Assembly (NCBI GenBank): GCA_017798145.1
Contig: CP059069.1
Span: forward strand, 1,473,226 to 1,537,225
Origin: Akkermansiaceae bacterium
GTDB lineage: Bacteria; Verrucomicrobiota; Verrucomicrobiia; Verrucomicrobiales; Akkermansiaceae
Direction of reading: 5' to 3'
Length of the DNA stretch: 64,000 nucleotides
Shown: positions 17,180 to 26,995 of the stretch, one piece after another
Layout of the letters: each line of letters starts with the position of its first letter
Position numbering within the stretch: the stretch's first letter is position 1
Program-made: the position numbers and the translations under genes
Notes under the pieces: model-generated
What the model saw: only the letters and a program-made list of their open reading frames with translations
The model's database searches: none
Told to the model about the DNA's origin: nothing

Positions 17180-19195
17180 ATGCCCAACTACCTCGCGAAC
17201 GAGACCTCCCCCTACCTGCTCCAGCATGCCAACAATCCCGTCAATTGGATGCCATGGGGCGAGGAGGCTTTCGCGAAGGCGAAGAAGGAGGACAAGCTGG
17301 TGTTCCTCTCCATCGGCTATTCCACCTGCCACTGGTGCCACGTGATGGAACACGAGTCCTTCGAGAACGAAGCGATTGCCGCTGTGATGAACAAAAATTT
17401 CATCAACATCAAGGTGGACCGCGAGGAGCGCCCGGACATCGATGCGACTTACATGGCCTTCGTGCAGGCGACCACCGGACAAGGCGGCTGGCCGCTCAGC
17501 GCCTGGATCACACCGGATGCGTTGCCGGTGGTGGGCGGCACCTATTTCCCGCCGGAAGACAAGTTCGGTCGCCCGGGTTTCCCGAAAATCTGCGAACAGC
17601 TCGGCAAGGCCTACCGTGAGGACAGGGCGAAGGTTCTCGAAAGCGCCGCCAGGGTGATGGCCCATCTCCGAAAGGAGGCGGATGTGGCATCCACTCTGCG
17701 GGGCATGCCGGTGGAAAAGGTCTTCGGCGATTATCTCGACAAGTGCGAGCGGCTGTTCGACCCGCATCAGGGAGGCTTCGGCGATGCTCCGAAATTCCCC
17801 CGCCCCACGATCATGCTGGCGCTGATGCAGCTCCATGAGCGCTTTCCCGAAGGATCCGACGAACGCAACATGGCCTGGGAGATGGCAGGCCAAACCCTGC
17901 GCCAGATCGCGAAAGGCGGCATCCACGACCACCTCGGCGGAGGATTCCACCGCTACTCGGTCGATGAATTCTGGCACGTCCCGCACTACGAGAAAATGCT
18001 CTATGATCAGGCGCAGCTCGCGCTCGCCTTCACCGAGGCATGGCAGATCTCGAAGGAGGAGCTTTTCAGGAAAACAACCGAGGACACGCTGGATTACGTC
18101 ATCACGGAGATGGGCGATCCCGGCGGCGCATTCCATTCCGCCGAGGACGCCGACAGCTACCGCAAGGAAGGCGACGAGCACAAGCACGAGGGAGCTTACT
18201 GGACGTGGACAGCGCAGGAAATCTCTTCACTGCTCGATCCCAAGCCCGCCGCCATTTTCTCCCTCGCATACGGCGTGGAGGCGGAAGGCAACGCCCGTCC
18301 GCAAAGCGACCCCCACGGCGATCTCGAAGGCCAGAACACCCTCTTCCGCGCCGTCGGAAATGCCATCCTCGCGGAAAAATTCGGCATCTCCGGAGACGAG
18401 GCCGAAGCCTGCCTGGAACGCTCCCGGAAAACCCTCCTCGCCCACCGCGCCACCCGCCCGAGGCCGCACCGAGACGACAAGATCATCACCGCATGGAACG
18501 GCCTGATGATCGCCGCCCTCGCCAAAGCTTCCGCCGTTTTCTCACACGAAAGATTCACCTCCGCCGCCAGTTCCGCCGCCAACTTCATCCGCAAGAAGCT
18601 CTGGGACGCGGAAACCAAAACCCTGTTCCGCAGCCATCGCGGCAAACGCGGCGGGGCGGAGGGCTTTCCCGCAGATTACGCCTTCCTCATCTTCGGACTC
18701 ATCGAGCTCCACGCCGCCGACCCCACCGGCAATTGGCTGCCATGGGCGCTCGAACTCCAGGAAGCGATGGACACCCGCACCTGGGACGAGGAAAAAATCG
18801 GCTACGTGATGTCTGCGCAAATGGCCGGCCATCCCCTCCTCACCATCCGTGAGGATTACGATGGCGCAGAGCCATCCCCCAATCACATCGCTGCCCTCAA
18901 CCTACTCAAGCTCGCCGTCCTGGCCGACTCCGAAGCCTACGCCAAACGCGCCGAATCCCTCCTCCGCTCCGGTGCCAACGCCATGGAGGCACAGGTGTTT
19001 TCCGTTCCGGCCCTCCTCGCCGCCCACGACCTGCACGACCGCGGCATCTCCCATTTCCAGATCCCCGCAGAAGACTACCCGGCGATCCTCGCGAAGCTCG
19101 CCTCAAACCACCGCCCGCGCGCAGTCTTCAGCTCCCACGATGGTGACGATATCCTGCTCTGCGAGGGATTGAGCTGCCGGATCTTCGGAAAATGA
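17180..19195 (+). CDS. YyaL/SSP411 family thioredoxin-domain protein (DUF255 plus six-hairpin domain)
   Basis: The 671-residue protein starts [19 protein letters not shown], the DUF255 signature. A thioredoxin-like CxxC follows in [15 protein letters not shown], then DREERPDID and a [12 protein letters not shown] block. The C-terminal two thirds is an alpha/alpha-barrel domain resembling N-acylglucosamine epimerases, with [19 protein letters not shown]. The biochemical role of this widespread family is unsettled. Length (650-700) is typical. It stands alone between the decayed vapBC and a convergent peptidase gene, whose stop lies 4 bp away. Confidence 0.9.
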   Translation: MPNYLANETSPYLLQHANNPVNWMPWGEEAFAKAKKEDKLVFLSIGYSTCHWCHVMEHESFENEAIAAVMNKNFINIKVDREERPDIDATYMAFVQATTGQGGWPLSAWITPDALPVVGGTYFPPEDKFGRPGFPKICEQLGKAYREDRAKVLESAARVMAHLRKEADVASTLRGMPVEKVFGDYLDKCERLFDPHQGGFGDAPKFPRPTIMLALMQLHERFPEGSDERNMAWEMAGQTLRQIAKGGIHDHLGGGFHRYSVDEFWHVPHYEKMLYDQAQLALAFTEAWQISKEELFRKTTEDTLDYVITEMGDPGGAFHSAEDADSYRKEGDEHKHEGAYWTWTAQEISSLLDPKPAAIFSLAYGVEAEGNARPQSDPHGDLEGQNTLFRAVGNAILAEKFGISGDEAEACLERSRKTLLAHRATRPRPHRDDKIITAWNGLMIAALAKASAVFSHERFTSAASSAANFIRKKLWDAETKTLFRSHRGKRGGAEGFPADYAFLIFGLIELHAADPTGNWLPWALELQEAMDTRTWDEEKIGYVMSAQMAGHPLLTIREDYDGAEPSPNHIAALNLLKLAVLADSEAYAKRAESLLRSGANAMEAQVFSVPALLAAHDLHDRGISHFQIPAEDYPAILAKLASNHRPRAVFSSHDGDDILLCEGLSCRIFGK

Positions 19196-19199
19196 AACC

Positions 19200-20300
19200 T
19201 CATCCGTTCAGCTTCGCGAGGTTCTTGGGGATGAACACCCCATCCTTGCGTATCACCTTCCCGTCGAAGCGGATCTCGCCGCCACCGTAGTCCTTGCGCT
19301 GGATGTTCACCATGTCCCAATGCACCTGCGACTGGTTGCCGTTGTCGGCGATCTCATACGCCTGCCCCGGCGTGAAGTGGAAGGAACCCGCGATTTTCTC
19401 ATCGAAGAGGATATCCCGCATCGGCTCGCGGATCACCGGGTGGAAGCCGATGGCGAACTCGCCGATATAGCGCGCCCCCGGATCCGTATCCAGGATGCGG
19501 TTGAGCTCCTTGGTTTTCCCGCCGGCCTCCGCCTTGGTGATCTTCCCTTTCGCGAACTCCAGGCGTATCGAATCGAAGGCGATCCCCTGATAGATCGTCG
19601 GCGCGTTGTGGGTCACAAAACCCTCCACGGAATCCTTCACAGGTGCGGTGAAAACCTCGCCGTCCGGGATGTTGTAATTCCCGCCGCACACAACCGCCGG
19701 AATGCCCTTGATGGAAAACCTCAGGTCCGTGCCGGGGCCGGTGATGTGTACCTGGTCGGTGCTTTCCATCAGGCGCTTGAGCGCGTTCATCGCCGGAAGC
19801 AGCGCCCTGTAGTCGAGCAGGCAGACCTTGAAGTAGAAATCCTCGAACGCCTCGGTGCTCATGGATGCCTGCTGCGCCATCGCCGGGGTGGGCCAGCGCA
19901 GGACACACCACTTCGTCTTCTTCACGCGATGGTCGATGACAGGGCGCATGTGCTTCATGGCGAGCTGCATCCTGTCCTGTTTCACGTCGGATGTTTCGGA
20001 AATGTTGTTGCTGCCGCGCACCGCGATGTAGGCATCCATGTCCTTCATCTCGGCAAGGAGGTTCTTCGCGATCGTGGCGTATTGCCCATCCTCCGCCCCG
20101 AGCAGCATCTCCCGGTTGATCGCCGCGCTGTGGATGCGCACAACCGGGATGGCCTTCCTTTTGCGAACCTCCCGGATCAGCGCGATGCCGATGGAATCCG
20201 GGACATCGTAGAGATCGAGCAAAACCTTCTCACCCTTCCTGAGATCCGTGGAGTATCCTGCAAGCTGCTTGGCGAGGGCGTCGATTCGTGGGTCGTGCAT
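19200..20300 (-). CDS. Aminopeptidase of the M29 (AmpS/PepS) family
   Basis: This 366-residue metalloaminopeptidase carries the M29 landmarks: [21 protein letters not shown], the metal-site [19 protein letters not shown] and VHWDMV. Together these provide the Glu, His and Asp ligands for two metal ions. Members are cytoplasmic, broad-specificity aminopeptidases. Length is slightly shorter than the usual 400-410 residues, but every metal-binding motif is present. It is divergent from the orphan gene at 20404. Confidence 0.88.
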   Translation of the reverse strand: MHDPRIDALAKQLAGYSTDLRKGEKVLLDLYDVPDSIGIALIREVRKRKAIPVVRIHSAAINREMLLGAEDGQYATIAKNLLAEMKDMDAYIAVRGSNNISETSDVKQDRMQLAMKHMRPVIDHRVKKTKWCVLRWPTPAMAQQASMSTEAFEDFYFKVCLLDYRALLPAMNALKRLMESTDQVHITGPGTDLRFSIKGIPAVVCGGNYNIPDGEVFTAPVKDSVEGFVTHNAPTIYQGIAFDSIRLEFAKGKITKAEAGGKTKELNRILDTDPGARYIGEFAIGFHPVIREPMRDILFDEKIAGSFHFTPGQAYEIADNGNQSQVHWDMVNIQRKDYGGGEIRFDGKVIRKDGVFIPKNLAKLNG

Positions 20301-20403
20301 GCCCTGAGCCTAGGCCATGATTCCTGAAATGAAATTCCAAATTGCCTGAGCCAGCGCAGATCTTCCTTGGCGGGCGGCGCGGCGGATTTAGGCTTCCCTG
20401 CAA

Positions 20404-21510
20404 ATGAAAACCATCCACGGAGCCCCCTCCTTCTCCCTCTCAAATGATCTCGTATCCCTGCACCTTACGAAAGACGGGGGGCACCTCGCCCCTGTGCATT
20501 TCAAGCTCGCGGAGAGAATGGTGTCACCCTACGCGCTGGCACCGTGGCAGCCGGACGGGATCGATGCAGGCCTGCCGGTATTGCTCAAAAGCCTGCGCGG
20601 GGATTTCCTCTGCCTCCCCTTCGGCCCGCAGGAAAACGGCCCGCCCCACGGGGAGACGGCAAACGGGGTTTGGGAGATGGTTTCGGAAACGCAGGGCTCC
20701 ATCACGCTTGGCATCGATGCGGCGGACATCGGGGCGCGGGTCGAGAAATCCATCGCACTGCGGGATGGCGAGACGGCTCTTTACGTTTCCCATCGCATCC
20801 AGGGACTGGAGGGCGACTGGTCCTACGGCACCCATCCCATCCTCGATCTCTCGGCGATGCCGGAGGGCACGGCGCGCGTCAGCGTCTCACCATTCCGCTG
20901 GGCATCGGTGTATCCCGAGTGGTTCTCGAATCCCGCCGACGGCGCAAACCAGGCGCTCATGATCGGTGCGGTCTTCTCCGATCTGAGCGAAGTCCCGCTG
21001 GCCGATGGCGGCACGGCGGATCTCACCCACGCCCCGGCTCGCCCCGCCACCGACGATCTGGTGATGATGGTCTCCGAAGCTGCGACGGAAGCGCAGCCCT
21101 TTGCATGGTCGGCGGTGGTGATGGACGGCTACGTCTGGTTCTCGCTGAAAAACCCCGCCGATTTCCCCGCGACACTTTTCTGGCTCTCCAACGGCGGCCG
21201 CTCCGCATCGCCATGGGACGGGCGCCATTCCGGGCGGCTTGGCATCGAGGACGTATGCTCGCATTTCTGCGATTCCGTGGATATCTCCCGAAAAAACCTG
21301 CTGCGCAACCTCTCCATCCCCACCGTGCGGGCGTTTTCCAAGAACACACCCGTCACCCTGCACACGATACAGGCGGTCGCGGCGGTGCCGGAGGGCTTCG
21401 GGAAAGTCGAGGCCATCACGCCGGACGGAAACCTCGGGCTGACCATCACGGATGAAAATGGTCGCACGATTTCCACTCGGATCCGCTGGGAACATGTCGC
21501 GAAGGGCTAG
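20404..21510 (+). CDS. Uncharacterised cytoplasmic protein, possibly galactose-mutarotase-like beta-sandwich
   Basis: I do not recognise this 368-residue protein with confidence. It has no signal peptide or membrane segment. The opening SLHLTKDGGHLAPVHF, the LRGDFLCLPFGP block and the internal SVSPFRWASVYPEWFS resemble the beta-sandwich of aldose-1-epimerase-type proteins, and a His-containing GRHSGRLGIEDVCSHF lies near the C-terminus. This suggests a carbohydrate-binding or isomerase role but does not prove it. It is divergent from the M29 gene, and a hairpin follows the stop. Confidence 0.6.
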   Translation: MKTIHGAPSFSLSNDLVSLHLTKDGGHLAPVHFKLAERMVSPYALAPWQPDGIDAGLPVLLKSLRGDFLCLPFGPQENGPPHGETANGVWEMVSETQGSITLGIDAADIGARVEKSIALRDGETALYVSHRIQGLEGDWSYGTHPILDLSAMPEGTARVSVSPFRWASVYPEWFSNPADGANQALMIGAVFSDLSEVPLADGGTADLTHAPARPATDDLVMMVSEAATEAQPFAWSAVVMDGYVWFSLKNPADFPATLFWLSNGGRSASPWDGRHSGRLGIEDVCSHFCDSVDISRKNLLRNLSIPTVRAFSKNTPVTLHTIQAVAAVPEGFGKVEAITPDGNLGLTITDENGRTISTRIRWEHVAKG

Positions 21511-21539
21511 GCATTCCGAACCGCAGCCGTGATTTCATC

Positions 21540-21560
21540 GTAGGGAGAGCCCTACCTTTA
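21540..21560 (+). terminator. Hairpin with short T-rich tail between orphan gene and ald
   Basis: A 6-bp stem (GTAGGG at 21540-21545, CCCTAC at 21550-21555) with a 4-nt loop is followed by CTTTATT. It lies 30 bp after the preceding stop and 60 bp before ald, so a weak intrinsic terminator is plausible. Confidence 0.4.
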
Positions 21561-21621
21561 TTGAATTGCCACCCCGGAATGGCTGGCATTGCCGGTCATC
21601 ACGTGTAAGGTCTCACGCAGC

Positions 21622-22731
21622 ATGATCATCGGCATCCCTAGGGAAACAAAGGCACAGGAAAACCGGGTGAGCATGACACCCGGCTCCGTGGTGGAGCTCA
21701 CCAAGCGCGGCCACCGGGTGCTTGTCCAACGCGGTGCCGGGGAGGGCGCAAGCTACCCGGATGCCCAATACCTGGCCGCAGGCGCAGAGATCGCTGCGGA
21801 TGCGGCAGCGGTATTCTCCGAGGCGGAAATGATCGTGAAAGTCAAGGAACCCCAGCCCCCGGAAGTGGCCATACTCCGCCCGGGCCAAATCCTATTCACC
21901 TACCTCCACCTGGCCGCCAACAAGTCCCTCACGGAAAGCCTCGCCAAGAGCGGCTGCACCGGGATCGCCTACGAGACGGTGGAGGTGAACGGCCACCTGC
22001 CCCTCCTGGAACCCATGTCCGAGATCGCCGGACGCATGTCCGCCATCGTCGGCGCCTACCATCTTGCCAAGCATCGCGGCGGGCGCGGCTGCCTGCTCGG
22101 CGGCGTGCCGGGCGTCGCACCCGGGCGCGTGGTCATCCTCGGCGGGGGCACCGCTGGCGTGAACGCAGCCCGGGTGGCCCGCGGCATCGGTGCGGATGTC
22201 ACCATCCTTGAGGTTGATGTCGAGCGGATGCGCTTCCTGGACATCACCATGGAGTGCGCGCGCACCGTTTACTCCAACGAGGCGAACCTCTCCGAGCTGC
22301 TCCCCCGCGTCGATCTCATCATAGGAGCCGTCCTTTTGCCCGGCGCGAAGGCGCCCAAGCTCATCACCCGCGAAATGCTGCGCCGCATGACGGAAGGCAG
22401 CGTACTTGTGGACATCGCCGTGGATCAGGGAGGCTGCGCGGAAACCACCCGCGCCACAACCCATGAGGATCCCACCTATGTCGAGGAGGGCGTGCTGCAT
22501 TACTGCGTCGCAAACATGCCAGGTGCCTACTCCCGCACCGCCACCCAGGCGCTCAACAACGTCACCCAACCATGGATCACGCTGATCGCGGAAAAAGGCG
22601 TTGCCGGTGCCTGCGCGATCCGCAAGGAATTGCTCGGCGGCATCAACGTCATGGGCGGGAACATCACCTGCAAACCGGTTGCCGAAGCCCACGGCCTCAA
22701 CTTCGCCGAACCGTCCGAAATCCTTGCCTGA
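21622..22731 (+). CDS. ald: Alanine dehydrogenase
   Basis: The ATG at 21622 gives 369 residues beginning [20 protein letters not shown], the classic N-terminus; an in-frame upstream ATG is not needed. The enzyme interconverts L-alanine and pyruvate plus ammonium with NAD. The substrate Lys is in VKVKEPQ, the catalytic His in YLHLAANK, and the NAD motif is [16 protein letters not shown]. Length matches the family (about 370). thiG follows after 31 bp on the same strand; the two functions are not obviously linked. Confidence 0.94.
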   Translation: MIIGIPRETKAQENRVSMTPGSVVELTKRGHRVLVQRGAGEGASYPDAQYLAAGAEIAADAAAVFSEAEMIVKVKEPQPPEVAILRPGQILFTYLHLAANKSLTESLAKSGCTGIAYETVEVNGHLPLLEPMSEIAGRMSAIVGAYHLAKHRGGRGCLLGGVPGVAPGRVVILGGGTAGVNAARVARGIGADVTILEVDVERMRFLDITMECARTVYSNEANLSELLPRVDLIIGAVLLPGAKAPKLITREMLRRMTEGSVLVDIAVDQGGCAETTRATTHEDPTYVEEGVLHYCVANMPGAYSRTATQALNNVTQPWITLIAEKGVAGACAIRKELLGGINVMGGNITCKPVAEAHGLNFAEPSEILA

Positions 22732-22762
22732 ACCACCAAGCCCCCTCCACCAAGCCATCACC

Positions 22763-23539
22763 ATGCTAAACATCGCTGGCAAAGCCTTCGCCTCACGCCT
22801 CCTCCTCGGCACCGGAAAATTCCCCTCCAACGAATCCATGCGCGACGCCCTCGCCGCATCCGGCACCGAGATCGTCACCGTCGCGCTCCGCCGCGCCGAC
22901 CTATCCGGAAACAAGGATCAGTTCGCCAACATCCTCGATTTCGTCGACCCGGAAAAATACCTCCTCCTTGCCAACACCAGTGGAGCCATGAACGCGGAGG
23001 AAGCCGTCCGCCTCGCCCGACTCGCCCACTCCGCCGGCCTGCCGAAATGGATCAAACTGGAAATCCACCCCGATCCCACCTACCTGCTCCCCGATCCCAT
23101 AGAGACCCTCAAGGCCGCCGAAATCCTCGTCAAGGAAGGCTTCACCGTCCTACCCTACATCAACGCCGACCCCGTCCTCGCCAAGCGCCTCCAGGAAGCC
23201 GGTTGCGCCACCGTCATGCCCCTCGGCTCCCCGATCGGCTCCAACAAGGGCATCACCACCCGCGACCAGATCGCCATCATCATCGCCCAGGCCACCGTCC
23301 CTGTCGTCGTCGATGCCGGCATCGGAGCCCCCTCCCACGCCGCCGAGGCCATGGAACTCGGTGCCGATGCCGTCCTCGTCAACACTGCCATCGCCATCGC
23401 CTCCGATCCCGTGAAAATGGCCATCGCCTTCCAACAAGCCGTCGCCGCCGGCCGCACCGCCTTCGAGCTCGGCCTGCCCGAGCCCTCCCAAACAGCCCAC
23501 CCCACCAGCCCCCTCACGGCGTTTCTGGATCATGCCTGA
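22763..23539 (+). CDS. thiG: Thiazole synthase
   Basis: The ATG at 22763 gives 258 residues starting [20 protein letters not shown]. The open frame runs further upstream, but only over the end of ald. ThiG makes the thiazole phosphate of thiamine from DXP, dehydroglycine or glycine imine and ThiS thiocarboxylate. The motifs [23 protein letters not shown] and [17 protein letters not shown] are diagnostic. Other thi genes are not in the window, and I see no TPP riboswitch upstream. The stop overlaps the next gene's start by 8 bp. Confidence 0.94.
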   Translation: MLNIAGKAFASRLLLGTGKFPSNESMRDALAASGTEIVTVALRRADLSGNKDQFANILDFVDPEKYLLLANTSGAMNAEEAVRLARLAHSAGLPKWIKLEIHPDPTYLLPDPIETLKAAEILVKEGFTVLPYINADPVLAKRLQEAGCATVMPLGSPIGSNKGITTRDQIAIIIAQATVPVVVDAGIGAPSHAAEAMELGADAVLVNTAIAIASDPVKMAIAFQQAVAAGRTAFELGLPEPSQTAHPTSPLTAFLDHA

Positions 23540-23828
23540 AAAATCCACCCAGCACCGCGCCACCCATTTCCCAGGCAAACAGCGCTTCGAGCTGCGCTCC
23601 GGCTCCGGCGAACCCGCCGTGCTCTCCTACCCGGACAGGGACGAGAACATCGTCATGGATCACACCTATGTCCCCGCCCAGCTCCGCGGCCAGGGCATCG
23701 CCGCCGCCATCACGCGCGACGCCCTCCTCGAAGCCCGCCGCCTCGGCTGGAAAATCGTCCCGGATTGTTCCTACGTGGAGACCTTCATCCTCCGCAACCC
23801 GGAGTTCGCAGACCTTCTCGCCCGCTGA
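23532..23828 (+). CDS. Small GNAT-fold N-acetyltransferase (YidJ/NATD1-like)
   Basis: This 98-residue protein has the compact single-domain GNAT pattern: [18 protein letters not shown], then the acetyl-CoA loop [11 protein letters not shown], and the closing [15 protein letters not shown] strand with Cys. This matches the Acetyltransf_CG group (YidJ, NATD1). Substrates of the group are poorly known. It overlaps thiG by 8 bp and is probably translated with it, but no functional link is implied. Confidence 0.85.
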   Translation: MPEKSTQHRATHFPGKQRFELRSGSGEPAVLSYPDRDENIVMDHTYVPAQLRGQGIAAAITRDALLEARRLGWKIVPDCSYVETFILRNPEFADLLAR

Positions 23829-23958
23829 GATCCCCCCTTCTTCCCATAGCGGGGATCAAGGATTCCCATGGTTCAGGAAATTTTAATGGGTTTATCCTCT
23901 AAAAAAACTTGCAACCGATCCGCCCGTCCGCTTTCTTGCCCCCCGCACCGCGACCAAC

Positions 23959-24033
23959 GACCCGTTCGTCTATCGGTTAGGACTCCAGGTTTTCATCCTG
24001 GCAAGAAGGGTTCGACTCCCTTACGGGTCGCCA
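23959..24033 (+). tRNA. tRNA-Glu (anticodon UUC)
   Basis: A full cloverleaf is visible. The 7-bp acceptor stem GACCCGT pairs with ACGGGTC. The anticodon stem CCAGG/CCTGG encloses the loop TTTTCAT, giving anticodon TTC. The T arm GGG-TTCGACT-CCC is standard. The discriminator is G and CCA is encoded. A TTGCAA hexamer about 50 bp upstream could be its -35 element. Confidence 0.95.
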
Positions 24034-24082
24034 TTGTTTTCTAGGAAACGCTGGCATTTCATGGCAAACAGCCTCCGACAAG

Positions 24083-24105
24083 AGCCTCGCTCCCCGGAGG
24101 CTTTT
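24083..24105 (+). terminator. Intrinsic terminator after tRNA-Glu
   Basis: The stem AGCCTC (24083-24088) pairs with GAGGCT (24097-24102) around an 8-nt loop and is followed directly by TTTT. Its position 50 bp after the tRNA and 23 bp before panB suits termination of the tRNA transcript. Confidence 0.7.
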
Positions 24106-24128
24106 CCATTTACCAATCTTACATCCTT

Positions 24129-24905
24129 GTGATCCCCCAGGAAAAAGTCGCCGCCATATCAGCCCGCAAAGGCACAGGCGGCATCGCGGCGCTCACATGC
24201 TATGATTACCCGATGGCCCGGCTGCTTGATGAGGCGGGTACGGACATTCTGCTCGTCGGCGATTCGCTGGGCATGGTCGTCCTCGGCTTTCCGGACACCA
24301 CCCACGTCACCCTCGCCCACATCCTGCACCACCTGGAGGCCGTCGCCCGCGCAAAATCCAATGCTCTCGTCATCGCGGATCTCCCGATCAACACCTACGA
24401 CACCCCGGCTCAGGCATTGGAGACCGCCCGCGCCCTCACCGCCGCCGGAGCCGATGCGGTGAAGCTCGAAGGCGGCATCCGCCAGGCGGAAAAAGTCCGC
24501 GCCATCACCGCAGCGGGCATCCCCGTATGCGGACACCTCGGGATGCTCCCACAGCGCGTCCTTCAGGAAGGCGGCTACCGCAAAAAAGGCAAAACCCCGG
24601 AACAGACCCGCGAGATCCTCGCCGGTGCAAAAGCCCTCATCGACGCCGGCGTCTTTGCCATCGTCCTGGAATCCGTCACCCCATCCGCCGCCGCGGAAAT
24701 CACCTCCGCCATCCCCGTCCCCACCATCGGCATCGGCTGTGGAGACGGCACCTGCGACGGGGAAATCGCCGTCATCACCGATCTCCTCGGCTCCTTTCCA
24801 TGGTTCGTCCCCCCATTCGCGAAACCGGAAACCGATCTCGCATCATCCACCACCGAAGCAGCGAAAAAATACATTGCCCGTGTGCGGCGTGCCGAACGTG
24901 ATTGA
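24129..24905 (+). CDS. panB: 3-methyl-2-oxobutanoate hydroxymethyltransferase
   Basis: The gene starts with GTG and encodes 258 residues. PanB transfers a hydroxymethyl group from methylene-THF to 2-oxoisovalerate to form ketopantoate, the first committed step of pantothenate synthesis. Family motifs visible are ALTCYDYPMARLLDEAG, LLVGDSLGMVVLG, ADAVKLEGG, CGHLGMLPQ and GIGCGDGTCDGE. Length is normal. panC and panD are not in the window. Its stop lies within the first of two palindromes that separate it from hemW. Confidence 0.94.
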   Translation: MIPQEKVAAISARKGTGGIAALTCYDYPMARLLDEAGTDILLVGDSLGMVVLGFPDTTHVTLAHILHHLEAVARAKSNALVIADLPINTYDTPAQALETARALTAAGADAVKLEGGIRQAEKVRAITAAGIPVCGHLGMLPQRVLQEGGYRKKGKTPEQTREILAGAKALIDAGVFAIVLESVTPSAAAEITSAIPVPTIGIGCGDGTCDGEIAVITDLLGSFPWFVPPFAKPETDLASSTTEAAKKYIARVRRAERD

Positions 24906-24951
24906 CGTGGTGGCAAGATGTCCCCACGTCGGATCGGGACTGCAAGTCCCG
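24904..24951. repeat. Pair of perfect palindromes between panB and hemW, REP-like
   Basis: GACGTGG (24904-24910) pairs with CCACGTC (24924-24930), and CGGGACT (24935-24941) pairs with AGTCCCG (24945-24951). Both stems are perfect 7-mers in a 48-bp stretch. There is no T tract. They could form a bidirectional terminator or belong to a repeated extragenic palindrome family; only one copy is seen in this window. Confidence 0.5.
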
Positions 24952-24988
24952 GCAACGCATTGAGGCCTAAAGTCTGGAATTTAAAGTT

Positions 24989-26116
24989 TTGCTCCTCTAC
25001 GTCCACATACCCTTCTGCCACCGGATCTGCCCGTATTGCTCCTTTTACAAGCACACCCCGGGCGGCACGAAGATCGGCGAGTTCATCCAAGCGCTCGGAA
25101 AAGAGGCAATCTGGCGCAGGGATTCCCAATCCCTTTCAGACAACCCGAGCCAATCCAAAGCGATTTCAAATCCCTTCTCCATATACCTTGGGGGCGGCAC
25201 ACCCTCCATGCTTTCACCCAGGCACCTCAACGACCTTTTCGCCTCGCTCAGGGCGGCCTTCGACTTCTCCGAAACCACAGAGATCACCCTTGAGGCAAAT
25301 CCCGCCACCTTCGACCTGGAAAAAGCCCGGCTCCTCAAATCCCTCGGCGTCACCCGCGTCTCCCTTGGCATCCAGTCCTTCGAACCGCATGTCCTCGAAA
25401 CCCTCGGCCGCGAACACTCCCCGGAACAGGCCTCGGAATCCGTCCGCATCCTCCGCGAGGCCGGCATACCTTCCATCAACATCGACCTCATGTTCTCCAT
25501 CCCCGGCCAATCCCTTGCCGATTGGGAACACACCCTGCTCCACGCCATCTCCCTGAAGCCAGACCACATCTCCGCCTACAACCTCACCTACGAGGAGGAC
25601 ACCGCTTTCTTCGAGTCCCTGAAAAACGGCACCTACCAGGAAAACGAGGATCACGACGCCGACCACTACCACCTCGCCGACAAGCTGCTGACCGCTGCGG
25701 GATTCGACCACTACGAGACCTCGAACTACGCCCGCCCCGGCCACCACTCTCAGCACAACCAAGGCTACTGGCGCGGCGACGACTATCTCGGCCTCGGCCC
25801 CTCCGCCGTCTCCACGCTCGGCGGAGTCCGCCACCGCAACATCCCCGACACCGCCGCCTACATCAGCCAGGTGGGCTCCATCGGCAACGCGATCCACGAA
25901 ACCGAAACCCTCACGCCCGCCCAGCGCCGCATCGAGCTCATCGCCCTCGGCCTGCGGACGGCGGAAGGCATCCCAAACGAACTGCTGGATCCGCGGTCGC
26001 TGGAAAACGCCCGCAACCTTGCCGCCGAAAACCTTCTCATCCTCGGCGCGACCCGCCTCCGCCTCACCCGGCTGGGCCGCCCGCTCGTCGATCCCATCGC
26101 CGCAGAGCTCATCTGA
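24989..26116 (+). CDS. hemW: HemW-like radical SAM protein (coproporphyrinogen oxidase homologue)
   Basis: The gene appears to start with TTG at 24989, which places LLYVHIPFC at the N-terminus as in the family, giving 375 residues. The radical-SAM cluster motif is CHRICPYCSF (CxxxCxxC); it lacks the extra Cys of true coproporphyrinogen III dehydrogenase HemN, so HemW is the better call. Other landmarks are GGGTPSML, LGIQSF, INIDLMFSIPGQ and the C-terminal winged-helix-like segment ending the chain. HemW binds haem and acts as a haem chaperone. The gene is isolated by palindromes upstream and a convergent methyltransferase downstream. Confidence 0.88.
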   Translation: MLLYVHIPFCHRICPYCSFYKHTPGGTKIGEFIQALGKEAIWRRDSQSLSDNPSQSKAISNPFSIYLGGGTPSMLSPRHLNDLFASLRAAFDFSETTEITLEANPATFDLEKARLLKSLGVTRVSLGIQSFEPHVLETLGREHSPEQASESVRILREAGIPSINIDLMFSIPGQSLADWEHTLLHAISLKPDHISAYNLTYEEDTAFFESLKNGTYQENEDHDADHYHLADKLLTAAGFDHYETSNYARPGHHSQHNQGYWRGDDYLGLGPSAVSTLGGVRHRNIPDTAAYISQVGSIGNAIHETETLTPAQRRIELIALGLRTAEGIPNELLDPRSLENARNLAAENLLILGATRLRLTRLGRPLVDPIAAELI

Positions 26117-26175
26117 CCGCACGCGGCCCCCCTTGCGGCGCCACCCATGCCTCCTGGCGGAGTCATGGCCTGGCT

Positions 26176-26988
26176 TCACCGCCTGCCGACGATCGTGACC
26201 GATTTGTAGATGCGCCCGCTGATCGCTTTTCGCAGGCCGGAGGGCAAGATCCCGACAACAGACTCCACCACCTTGTTGATCTCGGCAACGAGCCTTGAAG
26301 GCTGGTAGCAGCCCCCCCGGAAAACCCGGACATCTCCAAACCCTGCGGATTTCAATCGATCCTCCAGAGAACGGAACGTCCATTCCTGGAAATGGAAACA
26401 CACCAACTCATCGCCGAAATAGCGTGAGATGTCGTGCGGGCCTGAGAACCTGTGCGGGGTGTCGAGAACATAGGATCCCCCGGGCTTCAGAAGGCGGTGC
26501 ACGAGCCGCAGGTGAGGCTCCACATCATCGGGATGGAGGTGCTCTAGGAACTGGTAGCTGAATGCGACATCCGCGACAGCATCCGGCAGATCGACCTGAT
26601 AACCATCGTAAACCTTGAGGGAAAAATTGTCCGGAACCTCGGCGCCGTCGCCTTGCTGATCGGAAATATCCACCCCGATCACCTTTCCGCACAAGCGGCT
26701 GGCCGCATGCGCCAGCCGGCAATCCCCGGGGGCAATCTCAAGCAATGTGGAATCTGTTGTGAGGAAGGGGCGAAGCAGGCGGAGCTGCCCCTCCACCTTG
26801 CGGCGGCTGTCCTCAGGGGTTTCGCGACGCACCACCCGGGGATGGTCGGGCACCCGCTCGAAAAGCTCCGTATAGAGCGTCTTGAAGAGCTCGGTGCGTT
26901 GGGCAGGGCTTGAGGCGCGCAGCTTCGCCGCAAGTTCCCTCTCCACCTCGTAGTGATGGCGTATTCTCTCTGGTGTTCTCGGTTCCAT
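26176..26988 (-). CDS. Class I SAM-dependent methyltransferase (EPS locus)
   Basis: This 270-residue protein has the SAM-binding motif LLEIAPGDCRLA, the acidic GVDISD strand end, the post-motif SYQFLEHLHPDDV and LLKPGGSYVLDTP. It is soluble and has no signal. The acceptor is unknown; position suggests O-methylation of a sugar. It is followed, in transcription order, by nothing on its strand, and preceded by a GT4 gene 7 bp upstream, so it is probably the last gene of a minus-strand unit with the glycosyltransferase and the GT39-like gene. Confidence 0.8.
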   Translation of the reverse strand: MEPRTPERIRHHYEVERELAAKLRASSPAQRTELFKTLYTELFERVPDHPRVVRRETPEDSRRKVEGQLRLLRPFLTTDSTLLEIAPGDCRLAHAASRLCGKVIGVDISDQQGDGAEVPDNFSLKVYDGYQVDLPDAVADVAFSYQFLEHLHPDDVEPHLRLVHRLLKPGGSYVLDTPHRFSGPHDISRYFGDELVCFHFQEWTFRSLEDRLKSAGFGDVRVFRGGCYQPSRLVAEINKVVESVVGILPSGLRKAISGRIYKSVTIVGRR

Positions 26989-26995
26989 GATTCTC

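Noticed and set aside
22732..22762. TPP riboswitch ahead of thiG
   Set aside because: Only 31 bp separate ald and thiG, and the region before ald has no CTGAGA/thi-box elements.
25214..26401. Long open frame on the minus strand opposite hemW
   Set aside because: Val/Gly-rich composition with no family pattern; the plus strand encodes an evident radical SAM protein.
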